Assembly: GCF_900143255.1 (NCBI RefSeq)
Contig: NZ_FRDI01000005.1
Location: 112,410 to 176,409, forward strand
DNA length: 64,000 nt
DNA from: Desulfovibrio litoralis DSM 11393
Lineage (GTDB): Bacteria > Desulfobacterota > Desulfovibrionia > Desulfovibrionales > Desulfovibrionaceae
Direction: 5' to 3'
In this document: positions 1 to 10,028 of the stretch, in pieces
Position numbering within the stretch: position 1 is the stretch's first letter
How the letters are laid out: the number at the start of each line of letters is the position of its first letter
Program-made: the position numbers and the translations under genes
Notes under the pieces: model-generated
Seen by the model: the letters and a program-made list of their open reading frames with translations, nothing else
What the model was told of the DNA's origin: nothing
Database searches by the model: none

Positions 1-2
1 CC

Positions 3-1058
3 ATTAAACTGGCGGTTCAATCAGGGGCTAAAGTTATGGTAACCTCTCACCTTGGTCGCCCGGTTGAAGGTGAATATAATGAAGAATTTTCACTGGCTCC
101 CGTTGCAAAAATGTTAAGCGAATTATTACAACAACCCGTTACCTTGATAAAAGACTATCTCAACGGGGTTGATGTTAAATCAGGTCAGATTGTTTTATTG
201 GAAAATGTACGCTTTAATAAAGGCGAAAAGAAAAATAATGAAGAATTATCCAAACAATATGCTGCTCTTTGCGATGTTTTTGTAATGGACGCTTTTGGAA
301 CCGCACACAGAGCCCAAGCCAGCACGGCAGGAATAGCTGAGTTTGCTCCTATTGCCTGTGCCGGTCCTCTGCTTGCCGCAGAACTTGAAGCATTGGGCAA
401 GGCGTTGCACAACCCGAAAAAACCTTTAGTTGCCATTATTGGCGGATCTAAAGTCTCAACAAAGCTGACTATTTTAAAAAGCTTGTCGACAAAAGTAGAT
501 AAGTTGATTGTCGGTGGGGGAATAGCTAATAATTTTATAAAAGCTGCCGGTTATGAAGTTGGAAAATCTTTAATCGAGCCTGATTTAATTGACGAAGCCA
601 AATCTTTAATAGACGAAGCCAAAAAAGCCGGCGGAGAAATTCCAATCCCCGTCGATGTTGTTGTTGCAACTGAGTTTTCAGAAACAGCAAAAGCAACGAT
701 TAAAAACGTCAATGAAGTTTCGACTGATGAAATGATTTTGGATATTGGTCCGAAAACAGCCGAAATTTATCGTAAAATCTTGCTTGATGCCGGAACAATT
801 GTTTGGAACGGACCTGTTGGCGTATTTGAAATTGACCAGTTTGGCGAAGGCACAAAAGCGGTTTGTCAGGCTGTGGCAGATAGTAAAGCATTTTCTATCG
901 CAGGTGGAGGTGATACCCTCACAGCGATCGAAAAATATAAGCTTAAAGATGGTGTTGATTATTTATCAACTGGTGGTGGTGCTTTTTTAGAATTTCTCGA
1001 AGGCAAAACGTTACCCGCGGTTGCTGTTTTAGAAGAAAAATCTAAAAAAACTAATTAA
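3..1058 (+). CDS. pgk: Phosphoglycerate kinase, 5' end outside window
   Basis: Glycolytic/gluconeogenic enzyme interconverting 1,3-bisphosphoglycerate + ADP and 3-phosphoglycerate + ATP in the cytoplasm. The frame is open from base 3, and the residues before the first ATG at 36 ([11 protein letters not shown]) continue the family sequence, so that ATG is internal and the true start lies to the left. Visible family motifs are [25 protein letters not shown], the hinge/ATP region [20 protein letters not shown], and the C-terminal GGGDT and STGGGAFLE nucleotide loops. The C-terminal two-thirds plus most of the N-terminal domain are present. It is followed after 47 bases by asd on the same strand, with no terminator visible between them. 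Identity is essentially certain. Confidence 0.97.
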   Translation: MKLAVQSGAKVMVTSHLGRPVEGEYNEEFSLAPVAKMLSELLQQPVTLIKDYLNGVDVKSGQIVLLENVRFNKGEKKNNEELSKQYAALCDVFVMDAFGTAHRAQASTAGIAEFAPIACAGPLLAAELEALGKALHNPKKPLVAIIGGSKVSTKLTILKSLSTKVDKLIVGGGIANNFIKAAGYEVGKSLIEPDLIDEAKSLIDEAKKAGGEIPIPVDVVVATEFSETAKATIKNVNEVSTDEMILDIGPKTAEIYRKILLDAGTIVWNGPVGVFEIDQFGEGTKAVCQAVADSKAFSIAGGGDTLTAIEKYKLKDGVDYLSTGGGAFLEFLEGKTLPAVAVLEEKSKKTN

Positions 1059-1105
1059 ATATTTTTTATTACCAATAGTAAATTACTATAATAAAGGATA
1101 GCAAA

Positions 1106-2152
1106 ATGTCAGAAAAAAAAGTTGTTGTTGCGGTGGTTGGTGCGACTGGTGCCGTTGGTCGTGAAATGTTAAAAATTTTAGAAGAAAGAGATTTCCCTTT
1201 TTCTCAGCTTGTTCCTCTTGCCTCTGCTCGCTCAGCCGGTAATAGCATTGAGTATAAAGGCAAAAAAATAGTAGTAAAAGAATTAAAAGAAGATTCTTTT
1301 AAGGGTATAGACCTCGCTCTTTTTTCCGCAGGTGGTTCTACGTCTGAAAAATATGCTCCACATGCGGTTAAAGCCGGTTGTGTCGTCGTAGACAACTCAA
1401 GTGCATGGCGTATGGATAAGCGTTGTCCTTTGGTTGTGCCTGAGGTTAACCCTGAGGCTTTAAAAAATCACCAAGGTATTATCGCTAACCCTAACTGCTC
1501 TACTATTCAAATGGTTGTTGCTTTAAAGCCTTTACATGACGCAGCTAAAATCAAGCGTGTTATTGTCTCTACTTATCAGGCTGTTTCGGGAACAGGACAA
1601 AAAGCGATCACTGAACTTGATACTCAAGTTAGACAAATGTTTAATTTACAAGCCCCTGACGTTAAAGTTTATCCTTATCAAATTGCTTTTAACTGTCTGC
1701 CTCAAATTGATGTATTCATGCCAAACGACTATACAAAAGAAGAAATGAAGATGGTTGACGAAACCGTGAAAATCATGAACGACCCTAACATTAAAGTTAC
1801 GGCAACAGCCGTTCGTGTTCCTGTTTTTTATGGTCATAGTGAATCACTAAATATAGAAACAGAAAAAAAACTTACCTCAAAAGAAGCCAGAGCAATTTTA
1901 AGCAAAGCTCCCGGCATTCAAGTATTTGATAATCCAAGCGAAAAAATGTATCCTATGGCTATTACCGCCGCCGGAGAAAATGAAGTTTTTGTTGGGCGTA
2001 TCAGAGAAGACGAAACAATCGCCAATGGTCTTAATATGTGGGTTGTTGCCGATAATATTCGTAAAGGTGCTGCTTTAAACGCTGTTCAAATAGCTGAGCG
2101 TCTTTTAAAAGACAATCTTTTAAAAGTTAAAGATCCTAATGCTTTTATGTAG
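1106..2152 (+). CDS. asd: Aspartate-semialdehyde dehydrogenase
   Basis: Reduces L-aspartyl-4-phosphate to aspartate semialdehyde with NADPH, the branch point to lysine/diaminopimelate, threonine and methionine. The N-terminal dinucleotide-binding loop GATGAVG is at residues 13-19. The catalytic cysteine is C131 in NPNCSTIQ, and an SGTGQKA segment follows in the phosphate-binding region. Length 348 is usual for the bacterial family. The ATG at 1106 has AAAGGA about 8 bases upstream. It sits between pgk and a small membrane protein, 21 bases before the latter, so co-transcription is likely. Confidence 0.96.
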   Translation: MSEKKVVVAVVGATGAVGREMLKILEERDFPFSQLVPLASARSAGNSIEYKGKKIVVKELKEDSFKGIDLALFSAGGSTSEKYAPHAVKAGCVVVDNSSAWRMDKRCPLVVPEVNPEALKNHQGIIANPNCSTIQMVVALKPLHDAAKIKRVIVSTYQAVSGTGQKAITELDTQVRQMFNLQAPDVKVYPYQIAFNCLPQIDVFMPNDYTKEEMKMVDETVKIMNDPNIKVTATAVRVPVFYGHSESLNIETEKKLTSKEARAILSKAPGIQVFDNPSEKMYPMAITAAGENEVFVGRIREDETIANGLNMWVVADNIRKGAALNAVQIAERLLKDNLLKVKDPNAFM

Positions 2153-2173
2153 TTTTTTAATTAAAGGAAATTC

Positions 2174-2434
2174 ATGAAAACTCCATTGCCTCCGATAGTA
2201 GTATATTTAATGCCTCTAGTCTTGATAGCTATCGGACTATTTACCGTATGGTGTAGTATCAAAGAATATGATTTTTTTATGAATGACAGAAGAGCTAAGT
2301 TTATGATCAAAATACTTGGACGTAAAGGTACTCGTATTTTTTATATTATATTTGGCAGTGTGTTTTTGCTTGTTGGAGTTTTTCTTCAGCTGGCTGTTCT
2401 TTATTCCTTGGCTACAGGCAAGCCAATTGGATAG
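2174..2434 (+). CDS. Small two-helix membrane protein, Imm17-like
   Basis: An 86-residue protein with two hydrophobic segments (about residues 8-27 and 53-76) separated by a basic loop. The loop pattern (FFMNDRRAKF, then GRKGTRIFY leading into the second helix) resembles my recollection of the 'immunity protein 17' family, whose members have a WFF-NRRAR and FGR-GARIFYG arrangement. That assignment is by memory and unproven. AAAGGA lies just before the ATG. It follows asd closely and is followed by a clear terminator, so it ends a pgk-asd transcript. No toxin gene is visible next to it, so an immunity role is not supported by context. Confidence 0.6.
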   Translation: MKTPLPPIVVYLMPLVLIAIGLFTVWCSIKEYDFFMNDRRAKFMIKILGRKGTRIFYIIFGSVFLLVGVFLQLAVLYSLATGKPIG

Positions 2435-2468
2435 ATCATTCATTCATTGTCTTTTAATAGTAAACCAC

Positions 2469-2520
2469 AAAAAGGTTCTTAGTTTGATAAGCAATATCTG
2501 CTAAGAACCTTTTTATTTTT
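2469..2520 (+). terminator. Rho-independent terminator after the pgk-asd unit
   Basis: Arms AAAAAGGTTCTTAG and CTAAGAACCTTTTT pair perfectly around an 18-base loop and run into a T-rich tail. It closes the rightward unit that ends at 2434. Confidence 0.85.
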
Positions 2521-2611
2521 TTATAAATAAAAGAAGATTGACCCAAAGTCTTTTTTATCTTATCGATAACTAGATAGTGCATTACAGTTTATAATCATAA
2601 GGATATTTTGC

Positions 2612-3760
2612 ATGAGCGAAAAAACTCACAATAAAAATGATTCCCCGCCCTCTCTTACTCATAAAGGTTTAGCCGAATTTTTAGGAGTTTCAGAAACTAC
2701 AGTTAAAAGTTATCGTCGCAAATTTCCTGATTGTATTCCTGTGGCAAATATGGGGAAGCCAATTCGCTTTACCCCGGAAGCCGTTAAAGTTTGTTTAAAA
2801 ATTAGAGACTTTTTTGAACAAGGTATGTCTATTATTGAAGTTAGAGAGCGTTTGAGCCAAGAGTTTTCATGGATAAGTGCAAAAGCTGAAAAAACTCAAA
2901 CTAATCAGAATGCTATAGACAAAGAACAAACTCCACAAGATGTCAAAAACATCCTAGGTAGCTTATCAAAGGCAATGATTACCATAACTCAACAACAAAA
3001 CACGATCTTAAAAAAAGTACAACGCTTGGAAGAAAAAGTACAAATAGAAACAAGTAGTACACCGGAAAATACTCAGCAACATTTTGACTCAACAAGAGAA
3101 AATCATGGTAACATTACAGAACGTCTTGAAAAATATGAAGAAAAATTAAACTCCCTGTCTCGTTCTTTTGATAATATTTCAACACAATTAAGCGGTTTGG
3201 TGCAAGACATGATTGCCCCTATTTTAGGGCAAAAAATAGAACAAAGTCTTGAATATGCTTTAAATAAAAAGTTTAACAACTTGTCTGGTTCTGATGATAA
3301 CAATCAGCTCCAACCACAAAAAGCAACGGTTATGTCTTTCCCCAAAAGCACTGATGTTGATCAACTTATTAATGTTGATCAACCCACAACCGGTATTAAC
3401 GAACAACCTCCAAGAGAATTGTTGGCTCTTCCCTTGATTATTCGTAGTTTAAAAGGTGAATATATCAGTGTTGCCGATAAAAGTAAGGGACGCTTTTCTT
3501 TAAATGACCTTAAAGCAATTTTAGCTTATAATAGCCCGCCTCCAAATAATTTTGTGTTAAGATGGGAAAAAGATACGGCAGGTTGGTGGTTTGTTATTGA
3601 GCAAACAAAAAATGAACACCCTCGCTGTTTACGCCTATTACTTGTTGAATCAAATACCCAAAAAGGTGAATCTGTAGTGATCGCAACAAGAATTACAGAC
3701 AACGGCACAGATGTTCACCCCTCTGAGCTTTTACCTTTTATTCATGGGTTATCGGAATAA
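2612..3760 (+). CDS. MerR-type helix-turn-helix protein with coiled-coil middle
   Basis: A 382-residue probable DNA-binding protein. Residues about 16-80 form a MerR/excisionase-like winged HTH (THKGLAEFLGVSETTVKSYR, then a wing with GKPIRFTPEAV). Residues about 100-200 are charged and heptad-like, predicting a coiled coil. The C-terminal 110 residues (from about 270, LLALPLIIRSLKGEY onward) form a globular domain I do not recognise. AAGGAT precedes the ATG. It sits 75 bases before rapZ on the same strand with no terminator between them, so the two may be co-expressed. Targets are unknown. MerR proteins normally dimerise through a coiled coil, which fits, but no metal- or ligand-binding cysteines are evident. 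Confidence 0.75.
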   Translation: MSEKTHNKNDSPPSLTHKGLAEFLGVSETTVKSYRRKFPDCIPVANMGKPIRFTPEAVKVCLKIRDFFEQGMSIIEVRERLSQEFSWISAKAEKTQTNQNAIDKEQTPQDVKNILGSLSKAMITITQQQNTILKKVQRLEEKVQIETSSTPENTQQHFDSTRENHGNITERLEKYEEKLNSLSRSFDNISTQLSGLVQDMIAPILGQKIEQSLEYALNKKFNNLSGSDDNNQLQPQKATVMSFPKSTDVDQLINVDQPTTGINEQPPRELLALPLIIRSLKGEYISVADKSKGRFSLNDLKAILAYNSPPPNNFVLRWEKDTAGWWFVIEQTKNEHPRCLRLLLVESNTQKGESVVIATRITDNGTDVHPSELLPFIHGLSE

Positions 3761-3835
3761 GTTTTTGTATCAAATTGGTTAAAATCTGTTGAAATCGGTA
3801 TATTTTCTTCATTTTCACACTAAAAGGAGAATGTA

Positions 3836-4750
3836 ATGTCTCAGATTCCGATTAAAAGTGAAAAAAAACAAATACCTGATAGCTTTCCCGTATTTATTAT
3901 TGTGGGACTTTCAGGAGCAGGCAAAAGTACAGCCTTAGATGTTTTTGAAGATATGAATTTTTTTACCGTTGATGGCTTGCCCTCTGCCCTTGCTTCTAAT
4001 ATGTTATATTTATTAAATAAAGATAACTTAAAAAATTATCAGGGTGTGGCTATAGGCGTTGATATAAAACATAGCGACTTTACAAAAGAATTGGAAAATG
4101 CACTTGCCCAGCTTAACGAAATGGGCGTAAAAGTGCGTATTTTATTTTTAGAAGCCGGAACAAAGGTTATTATCAACCGTTATTCCACAACCAGGCGCCC
4201 TCACCCCCTAGAAAAGAAAAAACTCGGATTGGAACAAGCAATTAACAAAGAAAGAGAACATCTGCAACTTGTTAGAGCAAAAGCCGATTTAGTTGTTGAT
4301 ACTTCAAGTTATTCGATTCATGATCTAAGGCGTATTATTCAAGAAGAATGGGGAGCTATTTTAAATCTTAAACATGTTTTAAGAGTTCATCTTATTTCTT
4401 TTGGTTTTAAATATGGAATGCCCACCGAATCAGACTTTGTTTTTGACTTACGTTTTTTACCAAACCCTTATTTTGAACCCGAGTTAAAGTTAAAAACAGG
4501 ATTGGAAAAAGAAATTCAAGACTATATTCTAAATTCAGAGTCAGGAATAGGTTTTGTAAAAAAACTCGAAGATTTTTTAAACTTTACTTTAAAATTAAGC
4601 CAAGCCGAAGGGCGTTTTCGCATTACTATAGGAATTGGTTGTACCGGCGGGCGACATCGTTCCGTTGCGGTTACTGAAAAAATAAGCAGTTTTTTACAAA
4701 CTAAAGGCTTTATTGTTTCTAAAGAACATCGCCATCTTTCTTTGGGCTAA
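3836..4750 (+). CDS. rapZ: RapZ/YvcJ-type nucleotide-binding protein
   Basis: P-loop protein of the RapZ (YvcJ) family, 304 residues. In enterobacteria RapZ directs the sRNA GlmZ to RNase E to control glucosamine-6-phosphate synthase. Whether that holds in this lineage is not shown. Walker A GLSGAGKST is at residues 24-32 and the characteristic VDGLP follows at about 45. The C-terminal signature GCTGGRHRSVAV near residue 266 marks the RNA-binding/UDP-GlcNAc-sensing half. The ATG has a strong AAAAGGAG upstream. It is followed after 37 bases by a glycosyltransferase. Confidence 0.93.
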   Translation: MSQIPIKSEKKQIPDSFPVFIIVGLSGAGKSTALDVFEDMNFFTVDGLPSALASNMLYLLNKDNLKNYQGVAIGVDIKHSDFTKELENALAQLNEMGVKVRILFLEAGTKVIINRYSTTRRPHPLEKKKLGLEQAINKEREHLQLVRAKADLVVDTSSYSIHDLRRIIQEEWGAILNLKHVLRVHLISFGFKYGMPTESDFVFDLRFLPNPYFEPELKLKTGLEKEIQDYILNSESGIGFVKKLEDFLNFTLKLSQAEGRFRITIGIGCTGGRHRSVAVTEKISSFLQTKGFIVSKEHRHLSLG

Positions 4751-4787
4751 ATTTTAATAAAAAAATACTTCAATAAAGGACTTGTTT

Positions 4788-6467
4788 GTGTCTCACCCTG
4801 CTCGTATATTTGGAACGCTTCACCCTTTTGTTGAAAGTGGCGATATTTTGGGGCGTACTGTTGCCAATAGTACCTTTTTAACCGCATTAATTGACGCTGA
4901 TTATTTTGATGAATATCATTTTTTCTTAGCCAATAATTCGCAAATTGAAACATTAGAGCGTTTTTTTTATAATAATTATCCAAAACTAGATAAAAAACGC
5001 ATTCTTTTGGCATTACGCAAAGATTTGCCTGATGCTATCATAAAAAATGACTACTTTTGTTTTCATTTGTCAGACAGCATAGCTGATACTGCCCCATTAT
5101 GTGCCTTGCGTAACGCTTTGGCAAAGAATATTTTTCCCGTAACAGGGGTAACACATTCTTTAAGTTATGTGCGTTATTTACCACACTTTTTAGCTCAATT
5201 GTGGCAAGGCTGTACTGTCCGAGATGCTATTATTGTTACATCTACTGATGGAGTTAAGGTTGTAAATAATATTTTTGAACAATTAAGTCAGCACTTTCAT
5301 AGCCAAGACCTAAAAAGACCTGAGTTAAAACGCATTCCGCTAGGTATTAATACAAAGATGTTTGCTTCGCCTGACAGCAAAGAGAAAATAAAAGACAAAG
5401 AACAGGCTAGAAAAAGGTTAAATATTCCCCAAAATTCCAGAGTGGCTCTTGTTTTGGGGCGTTTTTCTCATTATTCAAAGATGGATCTTTTACCTTTATT
5501 AAAGGCGTTGCAGCGTGCTATAAGTCTTGGTTTAGATACAAAAAACTTTGTTTTGATTTTAGCGGGTGCAAAAGATAAAGACGATATTACGCCTTATCAA
5601 ATTCAAAAGTTTGCTCAAAAACTGGGTATTCAAACTATTTTAAAAGAATCACCTAGCGAAGAAGAAAAAAAGCAACTCTTTAATATTGCTGATATTTTTA
5701 TTTCACCCAGTGATAATATTCAAGAAACTTTTGGAATTACCATTATTGAAGCCGCTCTCGCAGGTTTGGCGGTTTTAGCTTCTGATTATGATGGTTATAA
5801 AGATTTAGTTCAGCATAACACAACGGGACTTTTAATTCCAACTATTGGATTTAGTTCAACAAAAGCGAGCGATGTTTTAGGCGGTTTTTTGTTTGATAGC
5901 CAATATCATTTAAGACTTTCGCAACAAACAGCTTTGAATATTCCATTATTTGCAGAATATTTAATAAAACTTGTGAATAATTCGGAACTTTGCATTGAGC
6001 TTGGTAGAAATGCATATAAAAACGCTTTGGAAAAATATGACTGGAACCTTGTTATCAAGCAATATATTAATTATTGGGAAGAGCTTAACGCCAAAGGAAT
6101 CAGCCAAGCTGAACGAGAAAGGCTTAAAAATATTAGCCACCCTTTTAATCATAATTTTTCTAATGTGTTTGGACATTATACAACCAGTCAGCTTGGCGAT
6201 GAACTTTTATTAAAACGCTCTGAGTTTGGAACGGCGTTTTATAATAATAAAGATTTTCCCGTGATTTATGCGGAAATTGAAGCACTTGTTTCGCAAGAGT
6301 TTTTAAAAAAACTGATGTTTGTTGCGAGAAAAGCTTGTACGGTTAAAGAGTTAAGGGAATTATTTTTTGAATATAATAAAATAGAAACACCCAATATTTT
6401 AGACCAAGAGAATGCAGAATTTATTCTTTTGTGGTGTCTAAAGCAAGATTTGTTGGAGTTGGTTTAG
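4788..6467 (+). CDS. Glycosyltransferase (GT4-like)
   Basis: Large probable retaining glycosyltransferase, about 559 residues. The central and C-terminal part has the GT-B fold pattern: RIPLGINTKMF, then VALVLGRFSHYSKMDLLPLL, and the nucleotide-sugar-binding EAALAGLAVLASDYDGYKDL with ETFGITIIEA before it. I prefer the GTG at 4788 (seven bases after AAAGGA) over an in-frame TTG at 4782, which is too close to the ribosome site. The C-terminal 150 residues (from about 410) are helical and not typical of the family. It follows rapZ. The acceptor and sugar donor are unknown. Confidence 0.85.
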   Translation: MSHPARIFGTLHPFVESGDILGRTVANSTFLTALIDADYFDEYHFFLANNSQIETLERFFYNNYPKLDKKRILLALRKDLPDAIIKNDYFCFHLSDSIADTAPLCALRNALAKNIFPVTGVTHSLSYVRYLPHFLAQLWQGCTVRDAIIVTSTDGVKVVNNIFEQLSQHFHSQDLKRPELKRIPLGINTKMFASPDSKEKIKDKEQARKRLNIPQNSRVALVLGRFSHYSKMDLLPLLKALQRAISLGLDTKNFVLILAGAKDKDDITPYQIQKFAQKLGIQTILKESPSEEEKKQLFNIADIFISPSDNIQETFGITIIEAALAGLAVLASDYDGYKDLVQHNTTGLLIPTIGFSSTKASDVLGGFLFDSQYHLRLSQQTALNIPLFAEYLIKLVNNSELCIELGRNAYKNALEKYDWNLVIKQYINYWEELNAKGISQAERERLKNISHPFNHNFSNVFGHYTTSQLGDELLLKRSEFGTAFYNNKDFPVIYAEIEALVSQEFLKKLMFVARKACTVKELRELFFEYNKIETPNILDQENAEFILLWCLKQDLLELV

Positions 6468-6503
6468 GCTAATAACTAGCGAAATGTAACTTGATAAAGA
6501 AAA

Positions 6504-8075
6504 TCACTCATCCTGTTGAAAGGTAAAATCAATACCAGAAACGGTTGAAAGATCCCGTATGATACATTTTTTATAATGATCTCTAATAAGTGTTTGACGA
6601 TCATATATACTTGAGCTTTTATAAGTATATATGATACGGTTATATCCAGCTTCTACTAAACTTAGCTTGAAGTAATATAAATATTTACGTTTTACTTCTA
6701 TACACCTATCAATTTCACTTTTTATTGCGTTATTTAAAGAACTATAGTCTACGGCGTTCTTAATCTCCTCTTCAATTTGTCTTATTGCCTCCACTAAATA
6801 TCTCTCTTGTATATCTTGTATATCTCTATTTACTTGTATATGTGCTGGTAGCTCACCAAACAAAGCAATATTATCTAACGTATCTCCTCGTTGCAAACGA
6901 GCTAAGGCTTTTCCACAAAGAATTAGATATAAATTAGTTGGTTGTGTAATGTTAATAACAGCTAGTCGAGACAAAACCTGATGAATATCTCGCAAACTTA
7001 GATTTAGAGAAGAAAAAATCACAGAAAGAGACTTTGCGACTGTACATTCCCCCACGTTTTGGGTATCAACAATATAATTAGCATGAAAACTATTAGCTAA
7101 AAACTTACAAGTATTGATATTAGCATAAGACTTAACATACTGTGCAATATCTATCTCAGGTAAACGCACTTGCATATCAATAAAACGTCCTAAATAGCGT
7201 TTTGCTCCAACTGTATCTAAGCCATAAACAGAAGATATACAGTTAGCGAGTTGATTTTCTTCTAACGCCAAGATAAAAATTACATGTGGTACAGAAAAAA
7301 GATGCTTGATATTTTCTAATAATTCTATGGCAAAGCTTGGCTTACAGCGGTCAAGTTCATCAACCATAATGATAATGGGGCTACCAGTTTCGTCATAACA
7401 AGCCTTGGCGAAGTCTTTAATGTTCTCTTTTACTGCCTGACGTGCATCTTGTGTTTTTTCAAAAGTATCTTGTATTTTATTTGCAATAGCATCAGTAGTG
7501 TCTTGAACAAGAGCGTCAACTACCTCATTTGGGTCAACTTTTAGCCAACGCAGACCTGCTTTGATACCAATTGTTGTTAATGCCCCTATAGTAGCAGGAG
7601 CATTTTTCATGGCTGTAGTAGCACCACTAACTATTGCTTCTTTGACTCTGGATAGATAACCATCTGTATTCTTTTTTTGTTCTTCTATTTGTTCTATAAT
7701 AGAATATGAAAATGCCAATAAAGCATCTTCTGAATAGTCCACTTCCCATGCGTTAAAATAAAAGCATGGCAAGCCTATTCCATTGCCTTTTTCTTCGCTT
7801 TGTGAGTTTTTATCTGTGGCTTTGACGTTAAAAGGCTGTTCCAACAACCAGTTTTTCCATGCTTTCAAGAAAAACGTCTTGCCAGTACCACACTCACCAT
7901 GTACAGCGACAACATAAGGCGTTGAACTTTGTTTAAAAAAGTTCGTTAATGTTTCTGCGAGGTTTTTTCTATTTCCTCCAGATAAATCGAACTTCCAACA
8001 AGGCTCAGCATAATCATCATTGGGGTGAGTACCTTCAGCCCTTCCTAACAGTGAAAAAGTATTTTGTGTTGTCAT
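6504..8075 (-). CDS. KAP-family P-loop NTPase
   Basis: A 523-residue stand-alone KAP NTPase. Walker A GECGTGKT is at residues 60-67 and Walker B IIIMVDELD at 234-242, followed by the KAP-typical LDRCKPSFAIELLENIKHLF. A hydrophobic stretch at about 150-178 between the Walker motifs fits the membrane insert described for this family. A sensor-like region with RYLGRFIDMQ follows. AAAGGAT precedes the ATG. It is oriented against its left neighbour and alone in its transcript. KAP proteins include PifA, which excludes phage T7, so an accessory defence role is possible. That is inference from the family only. Confidence 0.85.
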   Translation of the reverse strand: MTTQNTFSLLGRAEGTHPNDDYAEPCWKFDLSGGNRKNLAETLTNFFKQSSTPYVVAVHGECGTGKTFFLKAWKNWLLEQPFNVKATDKNSQSEEKGNGIGLPCFYFNAWEVDYSEDALLAFSYSIIEQIEEQKKNTDGYLSRVKEAIVSGATTAMKNAPATIGALTTIGIKAGLRWLKVDPNEVVDALVQDTTDAIANKIQDTFEKTQDARQAVKENIKDFAKACYDETGSPIIIMVDELDRCKPSFAIELLENIKHLFSVPHVIFILALEENQLANCISSVYGLDTVGAKRYLGRFIDMQVRLPEIDIAQYVKSYANINTCKFLANSFHANYIVDTQNVGECTVAKSLSVIFSSLNLSLRDIHQVLSRLAVINITQPTNLYLILCGKALARLQRGDTLDNIALFGELPAHIQVNRDIQDIQERYLVEAIRQIEEEIKNAVDYSSLNNAIKSEIDRCIEVKRKYLYYFKLSLVEAGYNRIIYTYKSSSIYDRQTLIRDHYKKCIIRDLSTVSGIDFTFQQDE

Positions 8076-8176
8076 GGATTATCCTTTAAATAGTCATAAA
8101 CAAATATCGCTATATAAAAAATAACCTATTTTTATTTTCATGACAACTATTCTATTATAATCATACCAACATCAAA

Positions 8177-9364
8177 CTAGCCAATATTATTCGTAAAAGC
8201 CTCGATAATACTATTTGAAACTAACATTCCGTTATTGGTTAAGATTAAATAGCCATTTTTAATGCGTAACAAGCGTTTTTTATGTAAGGCTTCAATAATA
8301 TTTTTATATTCATTCATAAAGTTTTTTCCGCTTAAGGCATTATATTCTTTAATATTTAAACCTTTGGCTGTTCTTAAGCCAAGCATAATGAGTTCAACCA
8401 GTTGCGTTTGTTGATCAAGATGCTCTATTTGACTTGAAAATAGTCCATTTTTAACATTGTTAGACCACTCGGATAAATCACTCGGATTAGTCCAACGTTG
8501 TTGACTGATAGTAGATGTTGCTGACGGTCCTAGCCCTAAATAATCTTTAGCTTCCCAATAGCCCATATTGTGAAGACATTTAAAGCCCATGCGTGCAAAA
8601 TTTGAAATTTCGTAATGAATATAACCTAATTCTTCTAAAAACGCTGCCCCTTGAACAAACATAAGAGATTGCGTTCGTTCGTTTGGCAAGTGTAACTTTT
8701 CCGCCGCTAGCTCGTGAGCAAATTTTGTATTCGGTTCAATACTTAAACCATAACAAGATAAATGCTCCGGCTTAAGCTTAACAACTTCTTTTAGAGTATT
8801 CATCCATGCAGTAGCACTTTGGCTCGGCAAACCCCAGATTAAATCAAGGTTAATATTATTAAAACCGGCCTGTCTGGCTACGTTAACGGTATTATACACA
8901 TGCCTTACCGTGTGGCTACGCCCTAATTCATGTAAATTTGCATCGTCTAAACTCTGAACTCCCAAACTTAAGCGGTTTACTCCTAACTTTAATAAAGAAT
9001 ATAAATATCCAGTGTTTCCGCTCGACTCAGGGTTCGCTTCAATAGTGATTTCTATCCCTTTATTTAGTGTGAAATATTTATTTATACAATTTATAATAAG
9101 TGCAATTTTATCTTCTGATAAAAGGCTCGGAGTTCCACCGCCGAAAAAAATAGTTGTTAAAGTGTTATTGTTTAGTGTTGTTCCCCAATGTTTTATTTCA
9201 AGCAATAATGTTTCAAGCCATAAATCTACTAACTGTAATTGTTTATTGGGTGTTTCACTCGTATTATACCCTGAGAGCATTTGTAAATCTCCAACCGCAA
9301 TTGAAGAAAAAGCACAATAATTACAGCGTGTTTTACAAAATGGGACATGAATATATAATAACAT
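8177..9364 (-). CDS. hemW: HemW-type radical SAM protein
   Basis: Radical SAM protein of the HemW (formerly coproporphyrinogen oxidase-like) family, thought to be a heme chaperone. The N-terminus LYIHVPFCKTRCNYCAF carries the cluster motif CxxxCxxC plus the conserved next cysteine. The SAM-binding FFGGGTPS and NLDLIWGLP segments follow. Length is about 395. I chose the ATG at 9364, giving MLLYIHVPFC as in most homologues. A TTG at 9373 is in frame and closer to an AAGG, so the start is uncertain by three codons. It lies downstream of the HAD gene and dnaE on the same strand. Confidence 0.93.
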   Translation of the reverse strand: MLLYIHVPFCKTRCNYCAFSSIAVGDLQMLSGYNTSETPNKQLQLVDLWLETLLLEIKHWGTTLNNNTLTTIFFGGGTPSLLSEDKIALIINCINKYFTLNKGIEITIEANPESSGNTGYLYSLLKLGVNRLSLGVQSLDDANLHELGRSHTVRHVYNTVNVARQAGFNNINLDLIWGLPSQSATAWMNTLKEVVKLKPEHLSCYGLSIEPNTKFAHELAAEKLHLPNERTQSLMFVQGAAFLEELGYIHYEISNFARMGFKCLHNMGYWEAKDYLGLGPSATSTISQQRWTNPSDLSEWSNNVKNGLFSSQIEHLDQQTQLVELIMLGLRTAKGLNIKEYNALSGKNFMNEYKNIIEALHKKRLLRIKNGYLILTNNGMLVSNSIIEAFTNNIG

Positions 9365-9416
9365 TACAAACAATATACCTTGATAATTTTTACATTAATA
9401 TAATTAGCTTCTTATA

Positions 9417-10016
9417 TTACAATTGGTTTAAAAAAGCACATAATTCTTTTGAATCATCAAAAATAAAATCTACCTGTTTCGCGACTTCTATATTTATTTT
9501 ATGCACACCGGCATAAGCAATACTCATATCAGCCAATTGAAACATGGGAATATCGTTTGTGCTGTCGCCAATAGCGATTATTTTTTCCCATTCATTTTTT
9601 AACTTTGAAATCGCTTTGCCTTTATCCATAATATCTATTAATTCCAAGATATTATTTTTTAAACAAGTAATAGAAGAAAGACAAGGACACCCAAGTTTGA
9701 CTATTATTGGTTTAAGCCAAACATCAATATTGCCTGTGATAACAATTGAATTTGTTTGATGGGTTCTGATAAATTCAACTATCTCTTGATCTAAAGGCAA
9801 CTCTGAAAGTAATTCATGCACTCGTTTAAGCGGAATATGGCGTAAAATATTAAAGCGTTTGGTTAAAGAAACATCAAAAGGAATAAACCCCTCAAGTGTT
9901 TGCCTGGTTAATAAATCCATTTCTTCTGCTTGTTTTAACTCTTTGGCTAAATAAGGCAAGATTTCAGCTTTGGTAATAGTGCTATCTAAATCAAAGGCGT
10001 AAAGTGTTTTAGACAT
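9417..10016 (-). CDS. HAD-family (SerB-like) phosphatase
   Basis: A 199-residue haloacid dehalogenase superfamily hydrolase. Motif I is FDLDSTIT (nucleophile D9, acid D11), motif II IVITGN, and motif III/IV the K followed by AIGDSTNDIPMF. The cap region between motifs I and II is helical, as in the HAD-IB phosphoserine phosphatase group. The substrate is not determined. Phosphoserine is possible, but several IB members act on other phosphates. It starts 12 bases after the dnaE stop, so it is in the dnaE transcript. Confidence 0.82.
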   Translation of the reverse strand: MSKTLYAFDLDSTITKAEILPYLAKELKQAEEMDLLTRQTLEGFIPFDVSLTKRFNILRHIPLKRVHELLSELPLDQEIVEFIRTHQTNSIVITGNIDVWLKPIIVKLGCPCLSSITCLKNNILELIDIMDKGKAISKLKNEWEKIIAIGDSTNDIPMFQLADMSIAYAGVHKINIEVAKQVDFIFDDSKELCAFLNQL

Positions 10017-10028
10017 AACAGACTATTT

